DNA from: Halalkalibacillus halophilus DSM 18494
GTDB taxonomy: Bacteria > Bacillota > Bacilli > Bacillales > Alkalibacillaceae
NCBI RefSeq assembly: GCF_000423105.1
Contig: NZ_AUHI01000012.1
Span: 1 to 64,000 of the forward strand
Length of the DNA: 64,000 nt
Reading direction: 5' to 3'
The notes under the pieces: model-generated
Database searches by the model: none
What the model saw: the letters and a program-made list of their open reading frames with translations, nothing else
Told to the model about the DNA's origin: nothing
Translations under genes and position numbers: made by a program
In this document: piece by piece, positions 50,271-58,856 of the stretch
How positions within the stretch are numbered: the first letter of the stretch is position 1
Layout of the letters: every line of letters starts with the position of its first letter

Positions 50271-50303
50271 GTAGTTGCAACTACCTACTATTTAAGATAT
50301 ATT
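50271..50303 (+). promoter_or_regulatory. glmU promoter with a perfect palindrome on the -35
   Basis: TTGCAA (50275-50280) and TATATT (50298-50303) are 17 bp apart. GTAGTTGCAACTAC (50271-50284) is a perfect 14-bp palindrome centred on the -35 box and may be an operator. The rest of 50180-50393 shows nothing else clear. Confidence 0.55.
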
Positions 50304-50393
50304 CATAATGGACGAATTATGAAAAAAAGTTAATGAGGAATACTTTCGTTTTCCATACATATTTAAAGCGATCGTCACCTTTGGAGGGATATA

Positions 50394-51764
50394 ATGTCAA
50401 ATCGATTTGCAGTGATTCTTGCTGCGGGAAAAGGGACAAGAATGAAGTCTGATTTATATAAAGTCCTTCACCCCGTATGCGGGAAGCCAATGGTAGAACA
50501 TGTAGTAGATCAATTAAACGTTCTAAAATTAGATCAGCTAATTACTATCGTAGGTCATGGGGCTGAAAAAGTGCAAGAGCAATTAGGGGATCAAACTGCA
50601 TATGTTGTGCAAAAGGAGCAGTTAGGAACCGGTCATGCTGTTCAAATGGCTGAATCTTATTTAAAAGATAAGCAAGGAACCACTGTTGTTGTTTGTGGTG
50701 ATACACCATTACTTACTTCTGAAACCATGCAAGAGTTAATGGATCATCACGAGAACGAAGAGGCAAAAGTAACGGTTTTAACAACAATAATAGACCAACC
50801 CACTGGATATGGGCGCGTTATCCGTAATTCAGAAGGAGATGTTTCTAAAATTGTTGAGGACAAAGATGCCTCACAAGATGAGAAAGCCGTGAAAGAAATT
50901 AATACAGGAACCTATTGTTTTGATAATCAGCTTTTATTCGATGCGCTCCAAAAAGTGTCAAATAACAACTCGCAAGGGGAGTATTATTTGCCAGATGTCT
51001 TAGAAATCGCAAAAGCTAGTGGAGAAAAGGTAACTGCCTATTCTACTTCTAATCCTGATGAAACGATTGGAATTAATGATCGTGTCGCCCTTTCTAAAGC
51101 GGAAAGAATGATGAAGGAACGTATTAATGAGTCTCATATGAGAAATGGAGCAACCATTATCGATCCATCTAACACATACATTGGTCCGGATGTTACAATC
51201 GGGTCAGATGTAGTCATCGAACCAGGGACAAAGATTACTGGTCACACCGCAATTGGTAATTATACAGTTATCGGTCCAAATACGGAGATTGAAAACAGTT
51301 CAATTGGTGCAGAAAGTACGATTAAACAAAGTGTTGTGTCCGATAGTAAAATCGGAAACAAAGTTCAAGTTGGTCCATTTGCCCACATTCGTCCTGCTAG
51401 CGAGCTTCATGACGAGGTGAAAGTAGGTAATTTTGTTGAAATTAAAAAGACAACCATGGACCAAGGAAGTAAAGCTTCGCATCTGTCTTACCTGGGAGAT
51501 GCCGAAATCGGGAAAGAAGTGAACGTTGGTTGTGGTAGCATTACTGTAAATTATGATGGGAAGAGCAAGCATAAAACGATTATTGGAGATGGGGCATTTA
51601 TTGGTTGTAATTCCAACTTAGTTGCACCAGTTACCGTTTCCTCAGGTGCTTATGTTGCTGCTGGGTCCACAATTACTAAAAATGTACCAGAAAAAGCATT
51701 GTCCATCGCGCGTGCCAGACAAGAGAATAAAGAAGGTTATGTTGAACGCTTAAATAAGCGATAA
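50394..51764 (+). CDS. glmU: Bifunctional UDP-GlcNAc pyrophosphorylase / GlcN-1-P acetyltransferase
   Basis: A 456-residue two-domain enzyme making UDP-GlcNAc. The N-terminal nucleotidyltransferase (about 1-230) has LAAGKGTRMKS. The C-terminal left-handed beta-helix (about 250-456) carries the acetyltransferase site in SHLSYLGDAEIG and NVGCGSITVNYDGK. RBS TTGGAGGG. It is followed by prs 25 bp downstream. Confidence 0.96.
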   Translation: MSNRFAVILAAGKGTRMKSDLYKVLHPVCGKPMVEHVVDQLNVLKLDQLITIVGHGAEKVQEQLGDQTAYVVQKEQLGTGHAVQMAESYLKDKQGTTVVVCGDTPLLTSETMQELMDHHENEEAKVTVLTTIIDQPTGYGRVIRNSEGDVSKIVEDKDASQDEKAVKEINTGTYCFDNQLLFDALQKVSNNNSQGEYYLPDVLEIAKASGEKVTAYSTSNPDETIGINDRVALSKAERMMKERINESHMRNGATIIDPSNTYIGPDVTIGSDVVIEPGTKITGHTAIGNYTVIGPNTEIENSSIGAESTIKQSVVSDSKIGNKVQVGPFAHIRPASELHDEVKVGNFVEIKKTTMDQGSKASHLSYLGDAEIGKEVNVGCGSITVNYDGKSKHKTIIGDGAFIGCNSNLVAPVTVSSGAYVAAGSTITKNVPEKALSIARARQENKEGYVERLNKR

Positions 51765-51789
51765 ATATTAATGCTGGAGGTTCCAACTT

Positions 51790-52743
51790 ATGTCTACTAA
51801 TTATCAAGATTCTTACTTGAAGGTATTCAGCCTTAACTCCAATCCGAAGTTAGCGCAAGAAATTGTGGATTCTATCGGGGTGGAAATGGGAAAATGTTCT
51901 GTTAAACACTTTAAAGACGGAGAAATCCAAATAAACATTGAGGAAAGTATTCGTGGTTGCGATGTATTTATTGTTCAATCAACATGTAACCCAGTGAACG
52001 AGCATTTAATGGAATTATTAATTATGATTGATGCGTTAAAGCGTGCATCAGCCCGCACAATAAACATTGTGATGCCTTATTATGGGTATGCTAGGCAAGA
52101 TCGCAAGGCGCGCTCTAGAGAACCGATCACCTCGAAATTAGTAGCGGATTTGTTAGAAACAGCTGGTGCTGATCGCGTGGTCACACTCGATTTACATGCA
52201 GCTCAAATTCAAGGATTCTTTAATGTTCCGATTGATCATCTTGTTGGCGTGCCGACGCTTTCAGATTATTTCTTAGAAAAAGAACTTGATGACATTGTGG
52301 TTGTTTCTCCAGATCATGGCGGTGTTACACGTGCTCGTCAAATGGCAGATCGCTTACACGCCCCAATCGCAATCATTGATAAACGTAGACCGGAACCAAA
52401 TGTTGCCGAGGTGATGAACATTGTAGGTGACGTGGAAGGCAAAACAGCAATACTAATTGATGATATTATTGATACTGCTGGAACCATTACCCTAGCTGCA
52501 AACGCAATGGTAGAAAACGGGGCAAAAGCAGTGTATGCATGTTGTACGCATCCAGTATTGTCCGGGCCAGCAATAGAACGTATTGAAAACTCAAAAATCA
52601 AGGAATGTGTGGTTACAAACACGATTCCATTAGGGGATAATTTAGGGACAGATAAAATCATTCAGCTTTCTGTAGGAGAGCTAATTGGTGAGTCGATTAA
52701 ACGTGTCCACGAGCACCGTTCGATTAGTACATTATTTGATTAA
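51790..52743 (+). CDS. prs: Ribose-phosphate pyrophosphokinase
   Basis: A 317-residue class I PRPP synthase. The N-terminal flexible-loop residues (YARQDRKARSREPI), the divalent-cation site TLDLHAAQIQGFF, and the PRPP loop LIDDIIDTAGTI are all present. PRPP made here is the effector of PurR, encoded 2.3 kb upstream. RBS TGGAGG. Confidence 0.97.
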   Translation: MSTNYQDSYLKVFSLNSNPKLAQEIVDSIGVEMGKCSVKHFKDGEIQINIEESIRGCDVFIVQSTCNPVNEHLMELLIMIDALKRASARTINIVMPYYGYARQDRKARSREPITSKLVADLLETAGADRVVTLDLHAAQIQGFFNVPIDHLVGVPTLSDYFLEKELDDIVVVSPDHGGVTRARQMADRLHAPIAIIDKRRPEPNVAEVMNIVGDVEGKTAILIDDIIDTAGTITLAANAMVENGAKAVYACCTHPVLSGPAIERIENSKIKECVVTNTIPLGDNLGTDKIIQLSVGELIGESIKRVHEHRSISTLFD

Positions 52744-52744
52744 G

Positions 52745-52782
52745 TTTTACATTTAGGTTTAATAGCGTATAATAATGGGTAT
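52745..52782 (+). promoter_or_regulatory. Overlapping sigma-B and sigma-A promoters of ctc
   Basis: GGTTTAA (52756-52762) and GGGTAT (52777-52782) with 14-bp spacing match the general-stress sigma-B consensus. TTTTAC (52745-52750) and TATAAT (52768-52773) with 17-bp spacing give a sigma-A promoter on the same stretch. ctc is the founding sigma-B gene. Confidence 0.85.
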
Positions 52783-52822
52783 ACAATAATTCAGATATTT
52801 CATCAAATGGAGGTTGAAATTC

Positions 52823-53488
52823 ATGTCAGCAACAATACAAGCAAAAGAAAGATTTAACTTTACTGGATCTCAAACAAAACAATTACGAGCTGAAGGTCAA
52901 GTACCTGCAGTTGTTTATGGTAAAGACAAAGAACCAGTATCAATTTCAGTAGAAGGAATTGATTTAATTAAGAAAGTCCGTGAAGAAGGAAAGAACGCAG
53001 TGTTCTCCCTTGAAATCGAAAACGGAAAATCATACAATGCAATGCTATATGATTATCAAATGGATGCGTTAAAAGGTGAACTAACGCATATAGACTTCTA
53101 CTTAGTAGATATGGCTTCAGAAGTTGATGTACAAGTTTCTGTTAACGTTGAAGGTGAATCAAAAGGTGAAAAAGAAGGCGGCGTATTACAACAGACTATG
53201 TACGAAATTAATGTTCGTGCTACACCTGGTAATATTCCAGAAGAGATTTCAATTGATGCATCAGAACTAGAAATTGGTGACAGTGTTACAGTAAGTGAAC
53301 TTAAATCAGGTAAAAATTACGAAATCTTAGATGAGGACGATAACACATTAGTTACAGTGTTACCTCCACAAGAAGAGGATGTACCTGAGCCAGGTGAAGA
53401 AGGAATCGCTGAAGGCGACGTAGAAGAGCCAGAAGCTATTAAAGAAAAAGATACAGAAGAAGATAAAGAAGAAGAAACAAACAACTAA
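52823..53488 (+). CDS. ctc: General stress protein Ctc / ribosomal protein bL25
   Basis: A 221-residue CTC-form L25. The N-terminal 5S-rRNA-binding domain (about 1-90; LRAEGQVPAVVYGKD) is followed by the TL5 domain (about 95-180) and a tail of about 40 residues that is nearly all E, D and P, longer and more acidic than usual. ATG 52823 is 8 nt from ATGGAGGT; the TTG at 52814 lies in that site. Expression under stress is indicated by the sigma-B promoter. Confidence 0.95.
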   Translation: MSATIQAKERFNFTGSQTKQLRAEGQVPAVVYGKDKEPVSISVEGIDLIKKVREEGKNAVFSLEIENGKSYNAMLYDYQMDALKGELTHIDFYLVDMASEVDVQVSVNVEGESKGEKEGGVLQQTMYEINVRATPGNIPEEISIDASELEIGDSVTVSELKSGKNYEILDEDDNTLVTVLPPQEEDVPEPGEEGIAEGDVEEPEAIKEKDTEEDKEEETNN

Positions 53489-53517
53489 TCTTTATCCCAT
53501 TCAAATAATTTATAGCA

Positions 53518-53563
53518 CACAGATCGGAGTCAGATAAGACACAGGCTCCGGTCTGTTTTGTAA
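53518..53563 (+). terminator. Terminator of ctc
   Basis: ACAGATCGGAG / CTCCGGTCTGT stem (with one G-T pair) followed by TTTTGTAATTTT. Confidence 0.8.
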
Positions 53564-53650
53564 TTTTACCCTTTTACTCTGTCAAAGTTTGATGTGAAGT
53601 CTCATAAATGTACAGAGTACTACCTTTAAAAACAAGGAGTCATACTATAT

Positions 53651-54211
53651 ATGAAATGTATTGTTGGCCTAGGAAACCCTGGTTTAAAATATAAAAAAAC
53701 TCGCCATAATATTGGCTTTCATGTGATCGATCAAATCGTAGAACAAAATAATTGGAAATACAAAAAAGATAAATTTTCTGCTCACTATGTAATAGAACAA
53801 GTGAATGGCGAGAAAATGATCTTCGTAAAACCTCAAACGTACATGAATAAATCCGGTGAATCGATTCGCCAAATAGCAGACTTTTATGAGCTCTCACCAG
53901 AAGAAATCCTTGTCGTTTATGACGACCTCGATTTGCCTCCTGGTAAAATTCGCTTGCGACAAAAAGGCGGCCATGGTGGGCATAACGGAATCCGAAATAC
54001 GATTGATCACCTTGGTACAAAGGAATTTAATCGATTAAGATTTGGAATTGGTCGACCAGAAGGTGATCTATCCGTTGTACATTATGTACTAGGGAAATTT
54101 TCTAAAGAAGAATTAAAAGACGTTAGACCTTCTATAGAAGATGCCGCAAAAGCATGTGAAGATTGGTCTGATCAAACATTTCTTGAAGTCATGAATACGT
54201 ATAATCAATAA
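53651..54211 (+). CDS. pth: Peptidyl-tRNA hydrolase
   Basis: A 186-residue hydrolase (SpoVC in B. subtilis) that frees tRNA from dropped-off peptidyl-tRNA. The family landmarks GLGNPGLKYKKTRHNIGF, KPQTYMNKSGES, VVYDDLDLPPGKIRLR and GGHGGHNGI give the catalytic His, Asn and Asp. Position after ctc is conserved. Confidence 0.96.
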   Translation: MKCIVGLGNPGLKYKKTRHNIGFHVIDQIVEQNNWKYKKDKFSAHYVIEQVNGEKMIFVKPQTYMNKSGESIRQIADFYELSPEEILVVYDDLDLPPGKIRLRQKGGHGGHNGIRNTIDHLGTKEFNRLRFGIGRPEGDLSVVHYVLGKFSKEELKDVRPSIEDAAKACEDWSDQTFLEVMNTYNQ

Positions 54212-54218
54212 GATGATT

Positions 54219-54247
54219 GCATAACGATACCTTCCAATGGATATGCT
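54219..54247 (+). promoter_or_regulatory. Sigma-F/G-like promoter of fin
   Basis: GCATA (54219-54223) and GGATATGCT (54239-54247) are 15 bp apart, matching GYATA-N15-GGNNANNNT. fin is a forespore gene in B. subtilis. Confidence 0.7.
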
Positions 54248-54276
54248 AGAAAAAGCATGAACAAGGAGGTATTCGT

Positions 54277-54507
54277 ATGGCAGTTTCCATTCAATGTAAA
54301 TATTGCAGGCAGTCGATTGGATATATCGATGACGAGCGGCATATCACTTCTTATTTTGAACAAGAAGAGCATTCTTCATCTGAATGGATGGAATTGCTTG
54401 AACATAAATCGAACGGAGAATATATCATGAAACTTACCTGTGAGTACTGTGAAGATACATTAGCACAGAATCCAGAACTTCATGAAAACGATCATTTTAT
54501 TCATTAA
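54277..54507 (+). CDS. fin: Anti-sigma-F factor Fin (YabK)
   Basis: A 76-residue zinc protein with two CxxC motifs (CKYC near the start, CEYC near residue 58). Fin helps switch the forespore from sigma-F to sigma-G. It sits between pth and mfd as in B. subtilis and has a sigma-F/G-like promoter; RBS AAGGAGG. Confidence 0.94.
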   Translation: MAVSIQCKYCRQSIGYIDDERHITSYFEQEEHSSSEWMELLEHKSNGEYIMKLTCEYCEDTLAQNPELHENDHFIH

Positions 54508-54616
54508 ACGCTTTGGTTCAGTGCCAAGGCTTATTTGTATTTGTTCCAACAAAGGACATTTATTCATCAAATGATTGTATGAAAAGGGAAGATCGAACGA
54601 TAAGGGGAGAAACAAC

Positions 54617-57600
54617 TTGAGAAGCTTAAAAGATTATTTAGCACTGCAGGATGATTTCACACATATCTTTCACGGAATTGAAAATGGAATGAAAGAGCAG
54701 TTAGTTTCTGGGCTAACGAATATTTCTCGCACCCTGCTAGCCTCTGTCTTGCATGAGGCCACCAAAAGACCTGTGATGTATGTAACTCACCAGCTTTCTC
54801 AAGCGCAAAAGGTGTATGAAGACATGGTTGCGGTTGCAGAAGAAGAGCACGATGTGAAAATGTATCCAGTAAACGAGTTATTAGCAACAGAAATGGCAGC
54901 CGCTTCACCTGAATTAAAGGCAGAGAGAATTGAAGTTTTACAATCGTGGCGTGATCAACAAAAAGGAGTCTTAATTGTTCCAGTTGCGGCCTTGAAACGA
55001 TTGTTACCTCCACTTGAATCGGACCATGAAATGGAATTGGTTATACAAGCTGGTAAAGAATATTCATTTGAAGATACACTTGCTAAGTTAGTGTCCATTG
55101 GCTATAAGATGGTAGATATGGTAAATGCGCCAGGTGAAATGAGTCGGCGCGGGGGTATTGTTGATGTCTATCCATTAACAGAAGAAAGGCCAATTCGTAT
55201 AGAGTGGTTTGATGACGAAGTAGAATCCATTCGGTATTTTGATCCGGAGCATCAACGCTCTTTGGAGGAGTTAAAGCAAGCGAACTTTGTTGCTGCAGAG
55301 GAATTCGTCTTTTCAAAAAAAGAAGAACAAGAAGTCGCTGAGATTTTACAGGAGCGGTTAGACCAACGCTTGAAAAGCATTAGTAGTTTAGAAGACCGGG
55401 AGCAACTACAAGAAAAAGTTGGTTATGATATCGAGCGATTAAGACAAGGAGAAAATTTTAACGGCGTCTATCAATACTTAAGTTTGTTCTACCCGAAAGC
55501 TCATAGTTTAGTAGATTATTTTAGTGAGAATGGTGTCATTGTTTTAGATGAAATGAGTCGAATTGGAGAATCTGCTGAACGTTTGGATTCGGATGAACAA
55601 AATTGGTATGCAGATATGATTGAATCCAATTCTATATTGCCTGATTTACGCTTGTCCTTTACATGGAATGAAGTTCTTCAAAAAATGAAACAGCCAAAAA
55701 TATACTTGTCGTTATTCTTACGCCATATTCCAAACACGAACCCGGATAACATTGTGAATATTGCTAGTAGACAAATGCAACAATTTCATGGTCAAATGAA
55801 CCTTTTGAAAAATGAAATGGACCGCTGGAATACAAATAATTATTCCGTGATGATTATTGCTAAGAATGAAGAACGACGGAAGCATGTAGAGCATGTGCTG
55901 GATGATTATGACATGGTGGCATACCCTCGTAAACATGTCACTCTTCCTGTCGCTGACCCAGTTATTGTCACAGGCGAGTTAAATGAAGGGTTTGAAATGC
56001 CTAGCATCCGGCTTGCTGTTATTACAGAAGAGGAATTGTTTAAGAAACAACTTCCAAAAAAGCGTAAGAAACAAAATATTTCAAACGCGGAACGAATTAA
56101 AAGTTACCAAGAATTAACCGTCAGTGATTATGTTGTACACACCAATCACGGAATCGGAAAATATATCGGAATTGAAACGTTAGCAGTTGACGACGTCCAT
56201 AAAGATTTTATGGTTATTCGTTATTCTGGTAACGATAAACTATTTGTACCTGTTGAACAGATTGATCAAGTACAAAAGTATGTAGGGGCTGAAGGTAAAG
56301 AACCGAAGCTTTATAAACTTGGTGGCTCTGAGTGGAAGAAAGTGAAGTCTAGGGTTCAAAAATCTGTAGAAGATATTGCAGATGATCTGATTAAGCTTTA
56401 CGCAGAAAGAGAAGCGTCAAAAGGCCATGCGTATGAAAAAGATTCAGATATGCAGCAAGAGTTTGAAGCGTCTTTCCCATATGAAGAAACAGCTGATCAA
56501 TTAAGGTGTATTGAAGAGATTAAAGCGGACATGGAACGAGAGCGCCCAATGGACCGTTTGTTATGTGGCGATGTTGGTTATGGAAAGACGGAAGTAGCAA
56601 TCCGTGCAGCGTTCAAAGCAATTGTCGATAATAAACAAGTTGCTTTGTTAGTTCCAACTACTATCCTAGCACAACAGCACTTTGAAACAATTCAAGAAAG
56701 ATTTCAGGCGTTTGGAATCAATGTTGGATTATTAAGTCGGTTCCGTACGCCGAAACAACAAAAGCAAACAATTGATGATTTGCGCAAGGGTCTAGTAGAT
56801 ATAGTTATTGGTACCCATCGTGTGTTATCGAAGGATGTACAATTTAAAGATTTAGGTTTATTAGTTGTCGATGAAGAACAACGATTCGGTGTGAAACATA
56901 AAGAAAGAATCAAACAATTGAAAGCGAATGTAGATGTCTTAACGCTTACAGCAACACCAATTCCACGTACGCTGCATATGTCGATGATGGGTGTAAGGGA
57001 CTTGTCAGTAATTGAGACACCACCTGAAAACCGTTTTCCAATTCAAACGTATGTGGTTGAATATAACCCTGCTTTTATACGAGAAGCAATTGAACGTGAA
57101 ATGGCACGAGGTGGTCAAGTATTCTTCTTGTATAATCGTGTTGATCGAATTGACCGTGTCGCTGCAGAAATCGATGAGTTAGTAGAAGATGCGAGGGTTG
57201 CGTTTGCTCATGGACAAATGAATGAACGTCAATTAGAAAATATTATGTTGGACTTTTTAGAAGGTAATTTTGACGTATTAGTTAGCACCACCATTATCGA
57301 AACAGGGGTAGATATTCCGAATGTTAATACGTTGGTTGTTAATGATGCCGATAAAATGGGATTAAGTCAGTTGTACCAATTGCGCGGAAGAGTAGGAAGG
57401 TCTAACCGCTTAGCTTATGCCTATTTTACACACCAAACGAATAAAGTGTTATCTGAGGTTGCAGAGAAGCGGTTAGAAGCAATTAAAGAATTTACGGAGC
57501 TTGGTTCTGGTTTTAAAATTGCCATGAGAGACCTTTCGATCCGGGGGACAGGTAATTTATTAGGTACGGAACAACATGGGTTTATAGATTCTGTAGGATT

Positions 57601-58153
57601 TGATTTGTATTCTCAGATGTTAAACGAAGCAGTTCAAGCGAAGCAAGAAGGCAAGACATATGAGGAATCTAAGCCATTTGAAGTAGAGATGACATTATCT
57701 TTAGATGCTTATATCCCAAGTGATTATATAGAAGATGAAGCCCAGAAGATTCAAATGTATAAACGAATTCAAGCAATGGAAGCAGTAGAAGAAATTTTTG
57801 ATTTGAAAGATGAGTTACTTGACCGGTTTGGCCCGTACCCTAAAGAGGTGGAAGAATTACTCCAAGTTGCAAGAATTCGCTTAATGGCTAAGCAAGAAAA
57901 AGTAGAGAGTATCTTTGAGAAAAAACAAAAGATTGAACTTATGATGGAGGAATCAGAAAGCCAGCGCGTAGATGGTTCAGAGTTGTTCATGATTGCAAAT
58001 GAATATGGGCGTATGATCCAACTAGGTACAGAAGGTAGTCAGCTGAAGATTACGATTCAGTTCAGAAAAGAAACAAAGCATGAACGCTACGAAATGGTTG
58101 AAGAATTTTTATCTAAGTTAGCTAATGTGAAAAATAAAGTAGAACATGTATAG
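54617..58153 (+). CDS. mfd: Transcription-repair coupling factor Mfd
   Basis: A translocase of about 1178 residues that removes stalled RNA polymerase and recruits UvrA. It has UvrB-like N-terminal domains, then the RNA-polymerase-interacting domain with a CarD-like fold (SDYVVHTNHGIGKYIGIE). RecG-like helicase domains with Walker A GDVGYGKTEVA and DEEQRFG follow, and then the C-terminal TRCF domain. TTG 54617 lies 6 nt after AAGGGGAGA and gives RSLKDYLALQDDF, close to the B. subtilis length of 1177; an in-frame extension to 54575 has no ribosome site. Confidence 0.95.
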   Translation: MRSLKDYLALQDDFTHIFHGIENGMKEQLVSGLTNISRTLLASVLHEATKRPVMYVTHQLSQAQKVYEDMVAVAEEEHDVKMYPVNELLATEMAAASPELKAERIEVLQSWRDQQKGVLIVPVAALKRLLPPLESDHEMELVIQAGKEYSFEDTLAKLVSIGYKMVDMVNAPGEMSRRGGIVDVYPLTEERPIRIEWFDDEVESIRYFDPEHQRSLEELKQANFVAAEEFVFSKKEEQEVAEILQERLDQRLKSISSLEDREQLQEKVGYDIERLRQGENFNGVYQYLSLFYPKAHSLVDYFSENGVIVLDEMSRIGESAERLDSDEQNWYADMIESNSILPDLRLSFTWNEVLQKMKQPKIYLSLFLRHIPNTNPDNIVNIASRQMQQFHGQMNLLKNEMDRWNTNNYSVMIIAKNEERRKHVEHVLDDYDMVAYPRKHVTLPVADPVIVTGELNEGFEMPSIRLAVITEEELFKKQLPKKRKKQNISNAERIKSYQELTVSDYVVHTNHGIGKYIGIETLAVDDVHKDFMVIRYSGNDKLFVPVEQIDQVQKYVGAEGKEPKLYKLGGSEWKKVKSRVQKSVEDIADDLIKLYAEREASKGHAYEKDSDMQQEFEASFPYEETADQLRCIEEIKADMERERPMDRLLCGDVGYGKTEVAIRAAFKAIVDNKQVALLVPTTILAQQHFETIQERFQAFGINVGLLSRFRTPKQQKQTIDDLRKGLVDIVIGTHRVLSKDVQFKDLGLLVVDEEQRFGVKHKERIKQLKANVDVLTLTATPIPRTLHMSMMGVRDLSVIETPPENRFPIQTYVVEYNPAFIREAIEREMARGGQVFFLYNRVDRIDRVAAEIDELVEDARVAFAHGQMNERQLENIMLDFLEGNFDVLVSTTIIETGVDIPNVNTLVVNDADKMGLSQLYQLRGRVGRSNRLAYAYFTHQTNKVLSEVAEKRLEAIKEFTELGSGFKIAMRDLSIRGTGNLLGTEQHGFIDSVGFDLYSQMLNEAVQAKQEGKTYEESKPFEVEMTLSLDAYIPSDYIEDEAQKIQMYKRIQAMEAVEEIFDLKDELLDRFGPYPKEVEELLQVARIRLMAKQEKVESIFEKKQKIELMMEESESQRVDGSELFMIANEYGRMIQLGTEGSQLKITIQFRKETKHERYEMVEEFLSKLANVKNKVEHV

Positions 58154-58176
58154 ATTTCACATGTTGCTTCATACTA
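58147..58176 (+). promoter_or_regulatory. Sigma-G promoter of spoVT
   Basis: TGTATA (58147-58152, over the mfd stop) and CATACTA (58170-58176) have 17-bp spacing, matching TGAATA-N17-CATACTA. spoVT is a forespore sigma-G gene. Confidence 0.7.
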
Positions 58177-58244
58177 CCAATATCAGGCTGTGAAAATTAG
58201 CCTTGTAGGTACTAGTACATCTTAGAAGGTGGGGATTACAAAGT

Positions 58245-58778
58245 ATGAAAGCAACAGGAATTGTGAGAAGAATTGATGATTTAGGAAGGGTGGTCATTCC
58301 TAAAGAAATAAGAAGAACTTTACGAATACGAGAGGGAGACCCATTGGAAATATTCGTTGATCGTGAAGGAGAAGTAATTTTAAAGAAGTATTCTCCCATA
58401 AACGAGTTGAGCGAGTTTGCACTGGAATACGCCCAGTCTTTATTCGATGCTACAGGACATAAGGTTTTGATTTCTGATCGTGATGCTTATGTAGCTGTTG
58501 CGGGAGGGTCGAAGAAAGAATACTTACAAAAGCAAGTGGGAAGTATGATTGAAGAGGCAATGTCCTCTCGAAAATCAAAAGTGGAAAGAAATCCTTACAA
58601 ACTCGAACTGGTGGATGGCAAAGAAGATGAATTAAACGCCTTCATCATCCAACCAATTGTATCTAATGGAGACCCAGTTGGATGTATCGTCATGTTCTCT
58701 TTAAATGATTCTTTAACAGAAGTAGAAGAAAAAGTATGTGAAACTGCTGCACTATTTTTGGCAAGACAAATGGAATAG
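58245..58778 (+). CDS. spoVT: Stage V sporulation regulator SpoVT
   Basis: A 177-residue forespore regulator. The N-terminal AbrB-like swapped hairpin (KATGIVRRIDDLGRVVIPKEIRR) is joined to a C-terminal GAF-like domain (about 55-177). It tunes sigma-G gene expression. It is paralogous to AbrB at 39.3 kb in the first 50 residues only. RBS AGAAGGTGG. Confidence 0.96.
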   Translation: MKATGIVRRIDDLGRVVIPKEIRRTLRIREGDPLEIFVDREGEVILKKYSPINELSEFALEYAQSLFDATGHKVLISDRDAYVAVAGGSKKEYLQKQVGSMIEEAMSSRKSKVERNPYKLELVDGKEDELNAFIIQPIVSNGDPVGCIVMFSLNDSLTEVEEKVCETAALFLARQME

Positions 58779-58812
58779 AAAGCATGATTTTTATAAATGA
58801 AAAAGCTCCCTA

Positions 58813-58821
58813 TGCTATAAT
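58813..58821 (+). promoter_or_regulatory. Extended -10 promoter of yabM
   Basis: TGCTATAAT, 36 bp before the yabM ATG; no clear -35 box. Confidence 0.5.
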
Positions 58822-58856
58822 GGTTGCAAGACTAATAAGGTAGGGTGCTTTATACT

